A stretch of DNA of 64,000 bases. It comes from Ophthalmolycus amberensis. Lineage: Eukaryota > Chordata > Actinopteri > Perciformes > Zoarcidae. The position numbers and the translations under genes are program-made. The notes under the pieces are model-generated. The model had not been told where the DNA came from. It ran no database searches and saw only the letters and a program-made list of their open reading frames with translations. Below, piece by piece: positions 1 through 11,876 of the stretch. How positions within the stretch are numbered: the stretch's first letter is position 1; every line of letters begins with the position of its first letter. Location: contig JAFEUB010000795.1 of NCBI GenBank assembly GCA_024529925.1, forward strand, positions 992,001 to 1,056,000, read 5' to 3'.

Positions 1-2790
1 ATCATTGGCTAAGAAACACAGGTGAACCCCTAGCACATAGATTTTTTTATTTTAAGTACATAATGTTCCAACACGTCATTCAGCGAGCATATTTGGTTTG
101 GGTTGAGCCACGTTTGGGTTGAGCTACAGTTTGGTAGGTCTCCATTGTGGCCAGCTACAGAGGATAAACATGAGATAAATGTACAGACTTCCCCAGGGAA
201 AGAACAATATTAGATGTAATCGATTACTTTCCATTTCTCAGGGGACTGTAAACAATCATAATCACGAACGATCGATAAATTAGCAGCTACATTAACAGGG
301 GTGTTGTTAACGTTTTTGGGCATGACGCAAAGCCTATCTGTTGTAGAATCACTGTGAATGTTCATTTCAAATCATCATCATGAGGAGGTAGATGTATCGT
401 CAACAGCCAAGATGTGCAAGCTAGTTGCAAAGTAGCACCAGTAAGGCTGATGATGTCCCAGGCCTAGCCAAGATGTGTATATCGGCACTTCAAAAGTGTC
501 TGTGCCATGAATCAATACATGCATAGAAGAACAAAAGCAATACACAGAAATACCATTATATCATAAACTGTCATACACTTTGCTTTTTGGCTTTGAGTTT
601 ATTTTGAGCAAAGGCCTGTAAGGTCGCTAGCATATAATTGGTTTATAAAGATGATACGGCAGACCACTGAGCCTTGAAGAACCAGATTGTTTGTGTTTCC
701 TATGATTTGAGCCTGAGCTTCTTCTTTTTTGAGTCCTGTTGTGATACACACCCTGGCATTATGTGCACTAGGCCCAGGAGGCCACAGGAGGAATTTGGAC
801 ATTCCAAATTTGCCCAGAAAACCACAGAAAGTTTCATTTAATTAATGCATGATTGTGACGGCTGAAATCAGCTACAATGGAAGAGAGAATTGTCAGTGTA
901 ATGACAGAGATAGAAGATTGGTATAGGATGTTAGTCTACTTCACTTTGCATTAGAGTGTACAATATCAGGCGCGGGGAGCTAGAGTGAGGCCAGATTTCA
1001 GGCAATGCTGGTGAGGCCTGGAGCGATGGATCACTTACCTTAAGAAATCAAAGTCAATGGCAAAAGATCTGATCTGGAGTCGGGCCCAGCAGTACAGAGA
1101 GAAAAGTGTGAAACCTGGAGAAAGAGAGACACTCATTGAGGAAATCCATTACCACTGGAGAAGCCAACAAGCATGAAAGGAGCTGTCTTGTTAAATTGGC
1201 TGTTTGATAAAGCAGTTCTGTGGCTGCGGAGCCACTCAGAGTCACCACTAGTGACACCAGACAGAGGAAGGGGAGAGGCCTTTATTGATATGGCGAAATG
1301 TTGAGTCACTGCAGTCCACCCTCTGGGCTTCACTAAGAAAAAGCCCAAAGGGAAAGGGTTCTTCAGTAAATTTCTTCTTTACAGTAGAACATGAATACAG
1401 TACCAAAGTACCTTTTTTGTATTCAAATCTGCTGGTCATTGGTAGTCTTCCATTTGTAGGTTTGCAGCATATAGAAATCATGGCGTACCAATTCATTTTG
1501 TTTATGTCCGTTTGATGCATTACAGGGTCGCAGAAAGATGCAGCATGTCCCAACAGGCAAGGAAACAACCGGCTTCACGTCACCTGATACAACTAACCCA
1601 AATAGACAACATCGACATTTGCACTACTGTAACGCCTTCCGCTCACCTGACATGCATCCAGGTGAATACCTGATGCTAAATACACACACATAAATCATCC
1701 ACATCGCTACTACACGATTGCCAAGACGGAGGCCTTATTCTATTTTATCATTCATAAGAAACTAAAACTATATGCATTAAGTGTATGATTTGCTTTATCT
1801 GTTTAACTGCATTTGATTGTGGTGAATTGACCACTGGCCTAATGATCTTCAAATAGTGCAATTCGAACCACCCACCAGACATGTTATGGAGGGTCAGTTG
1901 GAGCCATGGCAGTCTTCACACTGACATGTTTGACTGCGATCAGTGATCATTGGTTTTCTGTTCATTTCAGTAGATTAAATCAAATAGCAGGTCATTTTCA
2001 TTTTCAAACTCACAATATCATTATGTGTTAATGCAGTGCTGATATGTCACATTAATCTGAACGTTAACTGCATTACCATACAACAATAAAATATATCTCT
2101 GTATGTTTATTTTTCACAGTGAAATACATTGAAACTAATGGCTGCCTAGAAGTTAGGAAAAACTATTTAGAAATCTAAAAATACAGTAAGCATGAGCAAT
2201 CACGCATGAAGATCTGCTGAGTTAGTTGTCATTATAACTGTCATTAACTTTGCAGTGACCTTCCCCGTGTCTCCTGTGTATGTTTTTGAGAGATTGATTT
2301 TGGCAACGCCTCTTGTGGACCAAGGTGAGAGGCATCAGGTACGTTCAACCTGCAGTCTACGACCACTGACCCTTTAATCGTCTTGGCTCACTTCAGCTGC
2401 TGGTGGATCCCCCTGTAGATTTGTTTTTAATGCGCTGTGATTTTTTTCCCCTTCCTCCAAAGCCCCCCTTTTTATCTTCCTGCTGTGTGGCTGGAACCCC
2501 AATGAAGCCATGGCAAGTCTCAAATCCCCCACATCAGGATAAGCAGGAAAATGCAGCTCAATCAAATCCTGAAAACATAATGACTCTACTGAATTGATAA
2601 AGGAAACCATTATTTGTATGTACATCAACTGTTTAAAAATATGTGTAACACTTAACATTTCCTCACTCACTTTTGATGGCTTTATGGTTAAGTGGTGAAA
2701 GGCACATTATGCAAGATCTGTATTTGACGAAGTAAGAACAGATGTTGCAGCATGCAAAACGCTTCACTGTTATTAAAAACAATTACAGAA
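1..2790. other. Noncoding stretch, no gene recognised
   Basis: This stretch is AT-rich unique sequence. Short open frames of up to about 106 codons occur on both strands and overlap each other, but none has a recognisable domain or convincing splice context. No tRNA, rRNA or transposon was recognised. Confidence 0.6.
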
Positions 2791-2942
2791 CGACGTGAGC
2801 GTGGTTGTCTGTCTGTGTGTCAGCCTGGCGACCTGTCCAGGGAGTACCCTGCCTTCGCCCAATGTCGGCTGGGATCTGCTCAACGCCCCCGTGCGATCCT
2901 GAATAGGGTAAGTGGTTACAGATAATGGATGGATGGATGTTT
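2790..2942 (+). repeat. Fish SINE/LINE 3' tail with (ATGG)n end
   Basis: The block running from a 'cctggcgacctgtccaggg' core through 'gctgggatctgctc' to 'gataatggatggatggatg' matches the 3' end shared by many abundant teleost non-LTR retrotransposons and SINEs. These characteristically end in tandem ATGG/GATG units. Only the tail is present; no upstream reverse transcriptase or tRNA-like head is visible, so this is a 5'-truncated insertion on the plus strand. The family assignment (L2-like, RTE-like or SINE) is uncertain because several families share this tail. Confidence 0.7.
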
Positions 2943-3838
2943 TGTTCTGATCTAAAGACAGCAACTCACTACTGTGAAACCCGCACAACCGTTTTGACAT
3001 TGGTGCTTTTAAAAAAAACAAGTTGCGGGAACTGACTGATGCAATTCAAGTTTCCAGAGATCGGAGATTGGTCTTCAAACCACATGCCAAGTAAGTGTCA
3101 CACTCACTGACCTCCAATCTAAACCTCTTCACTGAACACCCAGGGAAGTAGAATAAAACAACTTTACAGTAGAAAACGATAAACAACAATTAGGATCTAC
3201 TAACAGACCAGTATTTTATTGCAAAGTATTGTGTGAAAGCAGAATATGTGGATGATTTTTTAAATCTGCTGGTCGGTCAATGTGCAGCGCTTCCGAATGA
3301 ATGTTTTACACTTTCCACAGAGCTGCCAAAGTTATTTTTCCAATTCATAGCAAATGTTACTGAGACCTACAGGCTCTCACTGGAACCGGAATTCTGTCAT
3401 ACTTGTCCTAAACCCCTTTCGTTTTCCAGCATTTCTTTATTTACATTTTTATTGGTTCACCAATCAAATTCTATTTTCGATCAACTTACTTGAGCGTTGG
3501 CATTTACTTTAGCATGCTGTTCTTGTAAAACCCTGTACGGAGAGAATTGTGTCATTCCCATGAGTGTTCTGATTTGTGCTAAGGAACACTGACTTCATTT
3601 CTTTTAAATATGCCTGTAGAATAAAACTGCCTTGTATATTGCTGAGCACCACACCTGCATTTGAGAAGGGAGCTAAGATTTTGAGGGAAAGGCAGGACAA
3701 AAGAGGTATTGTTGTTGGGTGTAGGTCAGTGCTGCTAGGCTGCTGCCCCCTAGAACATTCCATGGTGTCACATAATACTGTCAGTTTCCTGTTGGAAGTG
3801 CCAGCCCAGAAAGATGGAGTGTGCTTGCAAAGTCAGAG
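2943..3838. other. Noncoding stretch, nothing recognised
   Basis: Unique AT-rich sequence. The open frames on both strands, up to 125 codons, show no family resemblance, and one of them reads into a TG microsatellite. Confidence 0.55.
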
Positions 3839-3862
3839 AAGTGTGTGTGTGTGTGTGTGTGT
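3839..3862. repeat. (GT)n microsatellite
   Basis: An uninterrupted run of about eleven GT units, followed by looser TG-rich sequence to about 3898. Confidence 0.95.
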
Positions 3863-3963
3863 CCATCCTTCAATATGTGTTAGTATGTATGTGTGTACCG
3901 CTGCTTTTTTTCAGGCCTCTCTGCATCACCTTTTGTCAAGATTTCCAACATGATATATAAACA

Positions 3964-3964
3964 G

Positions 3965-3998
<34 letters not shown>

Positions 3999-4002
3999 AT
4001 AC
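3964..4002. repeat. (TA)n microsatellite
   Basis: An AT dinucleotide run interrupted once by TT. It directly precedes the long inverted repeat at 4011-4122. AT runs of this kind can extrude cruciforms and are often unstable. Confidence 0.95.
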
Positions 4003-4010
4003 ACAGTGTA

Positions 4011-4122
4011 TATAATCATTTCCTACTAATTTCCTAAACGACATGGATTTCTATGGAAGACATGGATGTGTACACACACACACGTCCATGTCTTCCATAG
4101 AAATTAGTAGGAAATAATTATA
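4011..4122. repeat. Imperfect inverted repeat (long hairpin)
   Basis: The right arm (4083-4115) is the reverse complement of 4018-4032 joined to 4051-4068, with one mismatch in 33 positions. The left arm carries an extra 18 bases (4033-4050). A further seven bases on each side (4011-4017 and 4116-4122) pair with one mismatch. The apex is an AC-rich segment. The structure could be a degraded foldback element or a palindrome formed by template switching near the TA and CA repeats. It contains no gene. Confidence 0.85.
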
Positions 4123-4904
4123 AGTATAGGTTATTGGTGCACACGCATTGGAACGTAACACAGTCACATGACAAGCAGTAAACAGGAAGTGATAAAAGTT
4201 TGCCGGAATCAGTGGATAGTCCCTCGACTTTTGCTGAATGCATCTTGTTTGATGAACCCAATTGCTCCGACATTGTAACGATCACTGGGTACTTGCTGGT
4301 GCCTTCCAAGCTTAGAGCATTTTTTATTTGTTTTGAACCACACCTGTTTTTACTTCCTCTAACAAATGTTTGTTTCAGTTTACCATGTGACCACCAACAG
4401 CTTGCTGTGGTAAGACCCGGAGATATTGGAAAACAATCCTGGTTTATGTGTATTCTAGGTATTTTAATAAGGGTTTAGCCTTGTGATATTTATGACTTTA
4501 CTTTTTTTTTTCTATCTTTAGCACTGGAATGTTTTCCTCCCTCCTCTAACGTGCTATGGGAGTTTGTGTGTTGTTGCAAAGTAGACCTATTATCTTATCT
4601 TATATGGTTTTAATATGTGCAATACATGGGGCTGGCAACTAATGTGCTTTGTTTTGGCTCTCAAAAGGGACCAGGTTTCTGCTGTTATTTTATTTTTTGT
4701 TTGTTTGATTCTGTTCAATTTCCATCCCACCAGCGGTCTGTTGGGTCACATGCCCAACTAGACTACCATTTTAATGGCAGGTTTACCTGAAGGTAGTAGG
4801 CTAGGCTAAGGATTAGGTGCTAGGCAACTACTGTGTGTTATATTTCTGGACGGTAGTTTCATGTAATGCAGGTTGCTTTCCTCTCTTATGTATCTCAACA
4901 TGTA
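4123..4904. other. Noncoding stretch, nothing recognised
   Basis: Unique AT-rich sequence between the hairpin and the Tc1 element. I see no domain-bearing open frame, RNA gene or known repeat. Confidence 0.55.
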
Positions 4905-5966
4905 CATTGCCCTCCAGAATCATTGGCACCCTTAGTGAATTTGAGCAAAACAGGCTGTGAAACAAATTCTTTGCTGTTTATCCTCTTGGTCTTTCACTCA
5001 AAATATTCACAAAAATCTTACCTTTTCATTGAAGTAAAATTATTGAAAAAAAAAAAAATGTTGACATTAAATAAATATTTTTCTCCAAAACATGTGTGCC
5101 ACAATTATTGAAGTATAATTCCAGTCATATTTTACATTTTTAAATTCATCTGTTTGATTAGGAACTCTTAAGTGGTCAACCATGACTTCCTGTTTCACTG
5201 GGGTATAAATATGAGGTGACACAGGCCAAATTCCCTCAGTCATTCATCACAATGGGAAGGACCCGAGAACACAGTGACGATGTGCGACGAAAAGTTGTTG
5301 AGCTGCACAAATCAGGATATAAAGGATATAAGAAAATCTCTAAACAGTTGAAAATACCCATTTCCACTATCAGGGCAATAATTAAGAAATTTAAAGCGAC
5401 GGGAGATGTTAAGAATCAGCCTGGAAGAGGACGTATGTGTACATTCACCCCACACACCGTGAGGAGGATGGTTCGACTGGCAAAAGAATCTCCAAGGATC
5501 ACAGCTGGAGAATTGCAGAGGTTAGTTGAGTCTTTGGGTCAGAGTCTCCAAAACTACCATCAGACGTCACCTACATCACCACAAATTGTTTGGGAGGGTA
5601 GCCAGAAAAAAGCCTCTGCTGTCAATCAACAACAAACTAAAGTGCCTACAGTTTGCCAAACGTTACTGGGACTTTCAATGGGACCGGGTTATATGGTCAG
5701 ATGAGACCAAAATAGAGCTTTTTGGCAACAAACATGGGTGGGTTTGGCGCAGACAGAAAGATAGCCATACAGAGAATCACCTCATACCCACTGTGAAGTA
5801 TTGTGGCAGATCTTTGATGTTGTGGGGCTGTTTTTCTTCCAAAGGCCCTGGACATCTTGTTAGGATACATGGTATCATAGACTCCATCAAATACCAGCAG
5901 ATATTGAATGAAAACCTAACAGCCTCTGCCAGGAAGCTTAAAATGGGCCGTGGTTTCAAATTGCAG
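4905..5966 (+). mobile_element. Tc1/mariner transposon, 3'-truncated
   Basis: The element begins after a TA dinucleotide (4903-4904) with an end reading 'cattgccctccagaat', which matches the terminal repeat of a widespread fish Tc1-like family. It continues through the left repeat region, a TATA-like 'gtataaatatgagg' upstream of the transposase start, and about two thirds of the transposase gene. Homology ends near 5966. No inverted copy of the left terminus is found downstream, so the right part of the gene and the right terminus are missing. The copy cannot move in cis as it stands. Confidence 0.92.
5252..5966 (+). pseudogene. Tc1-like transposase, frameshifted and truncated
   Basis: Tc1 transposases bind the terminal repeats with a bipartite paired-like helix-turn-helix region and cut DNA with a DD34E catalytic triad. 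The start codon at 5252 opens MGRTREHSDDVRRKVVELHK, followed by the first HTH. A basic 'PGRGR' linker (GRPR-like) and a second HTH ('TPHTVRRMVRLAKESPRITA') come next. The frame is lost near 5535-5545 and homology continues one frame over from 'VSKTTIRRHLHHHKLFG'. The first catalytic aspartate is visible in 'VIWSDETKIELF' (codon at 5700-5702), followed by 'HGWVWRR' and 'LMLWGCFSSKGPG'. The sequence breaks after 'LKMGRGFKLQ', just before the position where the family has its second catalytic Asp motif, so the second Asp and the Glu are absent. A full-length family member is about 340 residues. This is a dead copy. Confidence 0.93.
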
Positions 5967-8750
5967 TTATCTATCTATTTCTTATTATACACTGTAAACA
6001 CTGTGATTGGGCTTAATTCATATTTAATATATAAAAAATAGTAACCTATACATAATACAAAAGACTGTAGTTTGATTTCAATTGAGTTGAATACAACACA
6101 TTTCATTGATATATTAATTAGGTTTGACTAAGTTTTGTTTGAATGAAATCAGCTGCGAAACTCTAAGTAGAATCGAATTGTATTTCACCAGGAACGTAAA
6201 AGATGCAGAAAATTGATTAATTTCACTCATTGAGAGGTCTTTGATTTTAATCAACTTGCACATCAACCCACGGTATTTTGCACCACATGGACATCAATCT
6301 GCAATCATCTGCCACCATCAGGGACAGGGCCGCTGTTCTCCCAAAGGCAAGACATGTTTAACTATTTTTAAGTAAAAAACAGTTTATAACCAAGTTGCTG
6401 ATGCAGTTGAACATAGTTTTGCCCTCTTTAAGCTACAAAACATGCCAACTTTACTGTGCTGTAAATCTAAATTAAGCAAGTGATTCAAAGTCAGTCAGTC
6501 AATATTGTCTTTGATTCTACTAAAAACGTGGCAAGGACTGAAAACGTGGTCAGCTCAATGTCAAAATGTCATGTTACTTTCCCAAGAATACTGTATAAAG
6601 TGCCCTTTTAAGATACCAGCCAATTTAATGTGACCAATTGTCCTGGCCTCAGCCCGAGCTTCCACCCATCCCCCACCTTAACAAGCTATTGTTAGCTAGC
6701 AAATAACCGAGCAAATAGGCCTCATTATATGAATGCACAGATGTATGAACAAGCGTACTCGCTGTAGTTACGAGTTACAATCACTGCATTTTGTTTTCTC
6801 AAGTACAATTTTAACTCAAGTATCTTTCTGTTAAAAGCAGTATACTTTTCATCTTTCGTACATTCCGTTCTCTGTAGGTTTTGTCTTGTTAGCCATTCAC
6901 TTTCATATCTCTGTTCTCAGCACATGAGGCCACAGAAGGAGAGATGTAATTGCCGACTTTTTTCAGTGTATGTATAGTATGCTTTTAAACAGCTCACAAT
7001 CACTGTAAGTGCTGCTAATGAATGTAGGGTTGGTACAATGCCTGTTTGGGGCAAATAAACAAACGGATTCAAATTCACACCAATGATGCAAGGCAAAACT
7101 AGGGATTATTGTGAGATGGAACATAGCGTTTATATAAATGTTGTTCCAGTTTTCTTCATGTTATTGCTAGAGGAAATCAAGGCTACCTGTGGACAAGCAC
7201 TTAGCAAAAGCGACAACACATGATTGATACATGATTCTGTTTCTATATTTTCTCTTGCTGAAATATAATTTGTTACGGTTATTATTGTCTGCACGGGTAA
7301 CTTGTTCAGTCGTAATTGTGGTTTAAATTTACAGCACATATGTCCCTATTTTTGTCATTACCTTACATTACCAACTGTTGTAAGGTGCTCTATTTGAGCA
7401 AAGTTATCTAATTTTAGGAACCAGAAATATGCTAGTAATGGCAAATATATTTTCACTCCGCAATTTAATCATTTGTGGATGTATAGTGATCGTTTCTGAT
7501 TAGCCCCTGTTTGGTCAGAAACCCATTTCATCATAGCATTGTGATTACTGGAATAATTCTGGACCAAAATACACAACAGAAGAAGTTATCCATCTTGTGC
7601 CAGATGTGTGCAAATCAGCATATCTGAGTGTGAGCCAATGCCAAAGACTAAAAAGTAATCAAACAAAACGTTTTAAACAAAATCACATCCACTCCTCTCC
7701 AATAAGATGTTCTACCACTCAAGGGACAACATATTTTGTGACAAATTATTTACAGATTAATGGCTATTTATTTCACCAATGTAAGTGGAATGTGTGTTCT
7801 TGAGACAATTCATAGTCTACTACTGTCAGCAAATCTGTTATGTTTTTCAATTCGCTTTTTTTAATGCGATACAAAAGGTTGCAAAATCGGACTATTGTTC
7901 TTATAATTGTAAGCAGATGCAAGCTCCAATATGTTACAGAAATAGGTCATTTAGTGTTTCCTAAAAACACATTTTCATACAACCTTAATTGTATTAAAAT
8001 AATCAATTCATTAACTACAAAATAAATGTACGGTATGTAGAAAGAAATAAAAGAAAAAATTTCAGTGCAAATATCCACTTTCTATTTCATACATTAAGAT
8101 TGGTTTGAATGTGTGCATCATGGTTCAACTTGAAATGAATCCACCTCAAAATTCTGAAGACTTTTGTGTCATCTTTTGGACTGCAGGTGGACTGGTGTTT
8201 ACACGGGCCTGGGGAACTCTGGAGTCTTCAGGTTTGTCCAAATCCTGCATATCTGTATCATTATATTCATGGAAATTATGCAATTCTCCACTTTACAATG
8301 CTAACTATATAACTATATATTCTATAAAAGTGTATTGTTGTTGGATGGTTTTACTTAAAATTACAGTTGTGTTGCATGTTAAGACGGTTGCTTTTATTCA
8401 TCACACTTGTAGATATGCAGCCTAAATTGATGACATCTAGAAAGAACAGGAATGTTACACAGATCAACAATGACATCTTCTCTGTGCTGAAGCTCTGTGG
8501 TAGAATATTGTTTTTCTCAATATAGTTGAATATTGAAGGCATATAAAATATTTTAAATTCAGTGACTTCTCTAGCTTCGTTATGAACTTCTTGAATTTCA
8601 TGAACATATAGGATATGGTCTGTAAAAGACATGGACAGTAAGACATCATTCAATGTGATACACACCCCAAAAATAACAGTATCTCTGATGTCCAGAACTT
8701 CAGTATGACTGACGCTGACATTACATCCCATTTCAGCTCATTTGTCTTCT
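5967..8750. other. Noncoding stretch, nothing recognised
   Basis: AT-rich unique sequence downstream of the broken Tc1. Open frames are short and lack domains. A 126-codon frame on the minus strand (8351-8731) shows no recognisable motif. No RNA gene was seen. Confidence 0.55.
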
Positions 8751-8756
8751 TTGTTG

Positions 8757-8975
8757 GTTCTCAGAGAAAAGACACGAGGTGTTTGGGTTGGAGCAGCAGT
8801 GAACTGAGTCGAAGACACCAAGGTGAGGAGAGGTGGACTTGAAAAACACTACTGTCTGTACACAGCGTTAAACTGCTGTGTAATGTGTTTTGTTTTTGTT
8901 TTCCTCTCCATCCTCCAGAACACACTGGAGGAGCAGCTGAAGAACCACAGAAAGGATCATCAGAAAACTAAATAT
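8757..8975 (+). pseudogene. Possible two-exon remnant, coiled-coil-like
   Basis: After a 'ggttctcag' acceptor-like site there is a short segment ending in 'ccaaggtgagg', which looks like a splice donor near 8820. A pyrimidine-rich 'ctctccatcctccag' then resembles an acceptor at about 8918. The following bases read NTLEEQLKNHRKDHQKTK, a charged heptad-like helix of the sort found in the stalk or coiled-coil exons of fish immune-type membrane genes. The first segment has an in-frame stop in the frame that reads REKTRGVWVGAAVN, so if this was a gene it is broken. The splice sites are seen directly; the gene family is a guess. It could be chance. Confidence 0.3.
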
Positions 8976-9949
8976 TTCTTGATAATTTCAGTATGTATAG
9001 TAAAAACGTCATAATATCATAATATAGTATGCAATGAAACATGTCATAAAAGTCATAGTACAGTATTCAGGACAACAGATTATCTTAAAAAGCTGTTAAA
9101 ATGTGGTCTGTAGAGGCAGGCATCAATATGTCTGAATTCATTATTCCAATTTATAGAAAAATCCAGTGAATTTCACATCAAATAACCACCTATTTTTCTT
9201 TGCAAAATGAATTCACCAACATGTTACATGAACAATAAGCCGATTAGAGAGCTCTACAAATATCTACATCTGTTTTTAACCATAAGCGGGGTGCCATCTA
9301 TAATTTACAGTCAAACACATACACAAAATCCACAATGTAGTGAGAAGGGGAAAACACCCTTAAACATTATGCCAGTAAAATGTGTAAATTAGACTTGGCC
9401 CTGAGCAGCTTTGGAGCTCAGTATGCAGGCTGAGGAGACATTAACGAGGAAGGGGAGACTGATTTAGAAGAGATGCAGCCCCACAGAAGGAAAATAAACT
9501 ACAATAATTGATCTTAAGGATGTAATTATGAGAATTGTGATTCAACAATGAGGTAACTATGAAGTCGTTCAGCCACGACAGCCAGTTAAAAGTCATATTT
9601 AGATGTACGATGACATCATTTATGTCAAATTGAATGTTCCCTCTTTGATTCAAGTCCATTGGCTCCTATGAAACCTATCAATGGAGAAAGCCCAATATGA
9701 GTCTGGGCCTGTCTACCTGGCAGATATTGTTGTTATAAGTTATTATACCGTTTACGTTTGTGTGGGTGGAGGGAAGAGAGGGAGCAATATTTGAAGGTGA
9801 CATAAAACAGTCCATTAGATAAAACTAAGAATGGTCAAAGCTCCAATTAAGGATTTTGGACTGTGATGGATATTCATACATAATTGTTTTGCATAAAAAG
9901 AAAAGATAATGGTAAATGTTGGGAAAATATTAAATAGAATAAACACTAT
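8976..9949. other. Noncoding stretch, nothing recognised
   Basis: Unique AT-rich sequence with only short open frames that lack features. Confidence 0.55.
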
Positions 9950-10545
9950 CAATTCAATTCAATTCAATACATTTTTGTATCGCCCAAAATCACAAATTAC
10001 AAATTTGCCTCAGAGGGCTTTACAATATGTACACATTTGACATCCTCTTGTCCCGGAACCCTCACATCAGAACAGGAAAAACTCCCCAAAAAACCCCTTT
10101 AACGGGGAGGAAAGAAGAAACCTGTGGGAGAGCAATAGAGGAGGGATCCCTCTCCCAGGATGGACAGAAGTGCAATGATGTCATGTGTAGAACAGGATAG
10201 TGAATTACAACACATTCAATGTAATTACAGCACATTCAATGTATGACACAACCACGACAGGAGGCAACACCTGGTCCAGGTTAACCCGGATACACAGGAA
10301 CCTGTGAGGCGAGAAAGCACAGAGACTCTGGTGAAGAAGCAGGTCAATAATGTGCATTAATGGTATCGGTAATATGAAATAGTAATGTGAGTAATAATAA
10401 AAGTGATATTAGCAGTTGGAGTCAGCAGGGCCATGGTAGGAGGAAGGACCAGGGTCCAGATGAAACCATGCTCCATGGAAACCTGTGAGGAGAGGAAGCA
10501 CAAGGACTCCGGGGAAGAGACAAAATCAGTACTGTGCATTATCTG
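9950..10545 (-). mobile_element. Fish interspersed repeat with (AATTC)n end, probably a LINE 3' region
   Basis: The left edge is a short (AATTC)n run, then 'tgtatcgcccaaaatcac', 'cctcagagggctttaca', 'aggaaaaactccc' and 'agcaatagaggagggatccc'. This series is familiar from a very abundant teleost repeat that on the other strand ends in (TTGAA)n, as a LINE 3' untranslated region would. It is therefore a truncated minus-strand insertion. Internally the segments around 10301 and 10482 ('cctgtgagg', then 'gaagcac', then 'gtgcatta') repeat with an offset of about 181 bases, showing an ancestral duplication inside the element. No coding region is visible. I cannot name the family with confidence. Confidence 0.75.
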
Positions 10546-11836
10546 TGCATATCACATAATTTTATTTCAATTGTCACCATCCTATTGTGGAAAACAAATA
10601 AAATCAGTTGTGGGGAAAACTGGCAACACAAGTTCAAGAATTTCTGATGCAAACCTGAGTGGTAATGTGTAAAGCACTTCACCGGGACATTAGAGGTCCA
10701 AGTATGATGTATCTGTTCATAAATCACAAAAGAGCAGACCACTCACTTACACTTCACTGTATTGCTCAGTTAACTGCAAATCATAACATTATCCCTAAGC
10801 GTGCCTGGGGTAAATATGGGAAACGACAAGCAACACACATTTATTTTCTTCTGCTTCAGGATTTAATTAGCTTTTTTTTTTTTTAACCTGTGAACCCAAA
10901 GCCTCACCCCTGCTGTAAGATGCAGAATTCATTAAGCTGTTTTCTGCCCTCAGATTTTCACACCACGGCTTTGCAACATCTGCACCCTGTCATGTATCAT
11001 CCCATTCATTTCTACTTAATTTGATCCTAATAAGCGCCTACACGAGGAGCCAGATGTTGCTGTTTCGACTGTGGCACCGAAAGTTTTGTTTGAGGGGAGT
11101 TGTGCTCCGTGCCTGGTGGGCAGGGAGGTGCAACCAGTGCAGGCATAGACTGTTTGAAATCACTCATTAATATGTAGAATAGTTTTGTGATTTCTTATTT
11201 TGTAGATATTAGTTTTTACTTGTCAGTGCACACAGAAATCCATCAACATTTGACAGGTCCCTCAGGGTAAGCCTGAGTACTTGCTTTTTCATTTTCATTA
11301 ATTCCAAAAGCCTGTTTCCGAAAAAAAATCATCAAACACATATTTGTGTCAGCCAAGTAAGACCCAGTTTGAAAACACACCGCTTCAGTGTTTCCTTTTG
11401 GAGCAAAAGTTTAAAATAATGGAATATCATTTCTTTCTCTTTCTCAGAGGGATCAGTGGCACCTTGGGGGAATCGATGTGTGCACGATGATGTTCAGTGG
11501 GCAGGATGCTGGGAGCAGGTCTGATTATGTTCTGTAGATAGAGAACCCCTGTAAACTTGACTGCTAATCAGCGCCATATGCCAGCCCTTGGCCCTCATTC
11601 TCATCTTGTCATTTCAAGTGGCTCCTAGACATGGCTCCTGACATGCCCTGGATTCAGCCACAGCAACTAGCAGCCTGGCATGTGCTAATGAGAGAAGTGG
11701 TGGATGCCGAAGAGTCTCATGTACCCCAGAGATGCACCGGAGGACAGGGAGAAAAGCCAAAGGCTGAGTCATATGACCCTTTTGAGTGGGCCTCTTTACC
11801 TGTAGTGGGAGCGGTGGTGGTGCTGCCCATGGGACA

Positions 11837-11839
<3 letters not shown>
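10546..11839. other. Noncoding stretch, nothing recognised
   Basis: Unique sequence, AT-rich with a T run near 10872. No gene or known repeat was recognised. Confidence 0.55.

Positions 11840-11875
<36 letters not shown>
11840..11875. repeat. (GT)n microsatellite
   Basis: About seventeen uninterrupted GT units. It explains the poly-Val/Cys and poly-His/Thr open frames on either strand here, which should not be called genes. Confidence 0.97.

Positions 11876-11876
<1 letters not shown>

Noticed and set aside
3576..3953. 125-codon plus-strand frame
   Set aside because: It runs into the GT repeat, has no domain and overlaps an opposite-strand frame.
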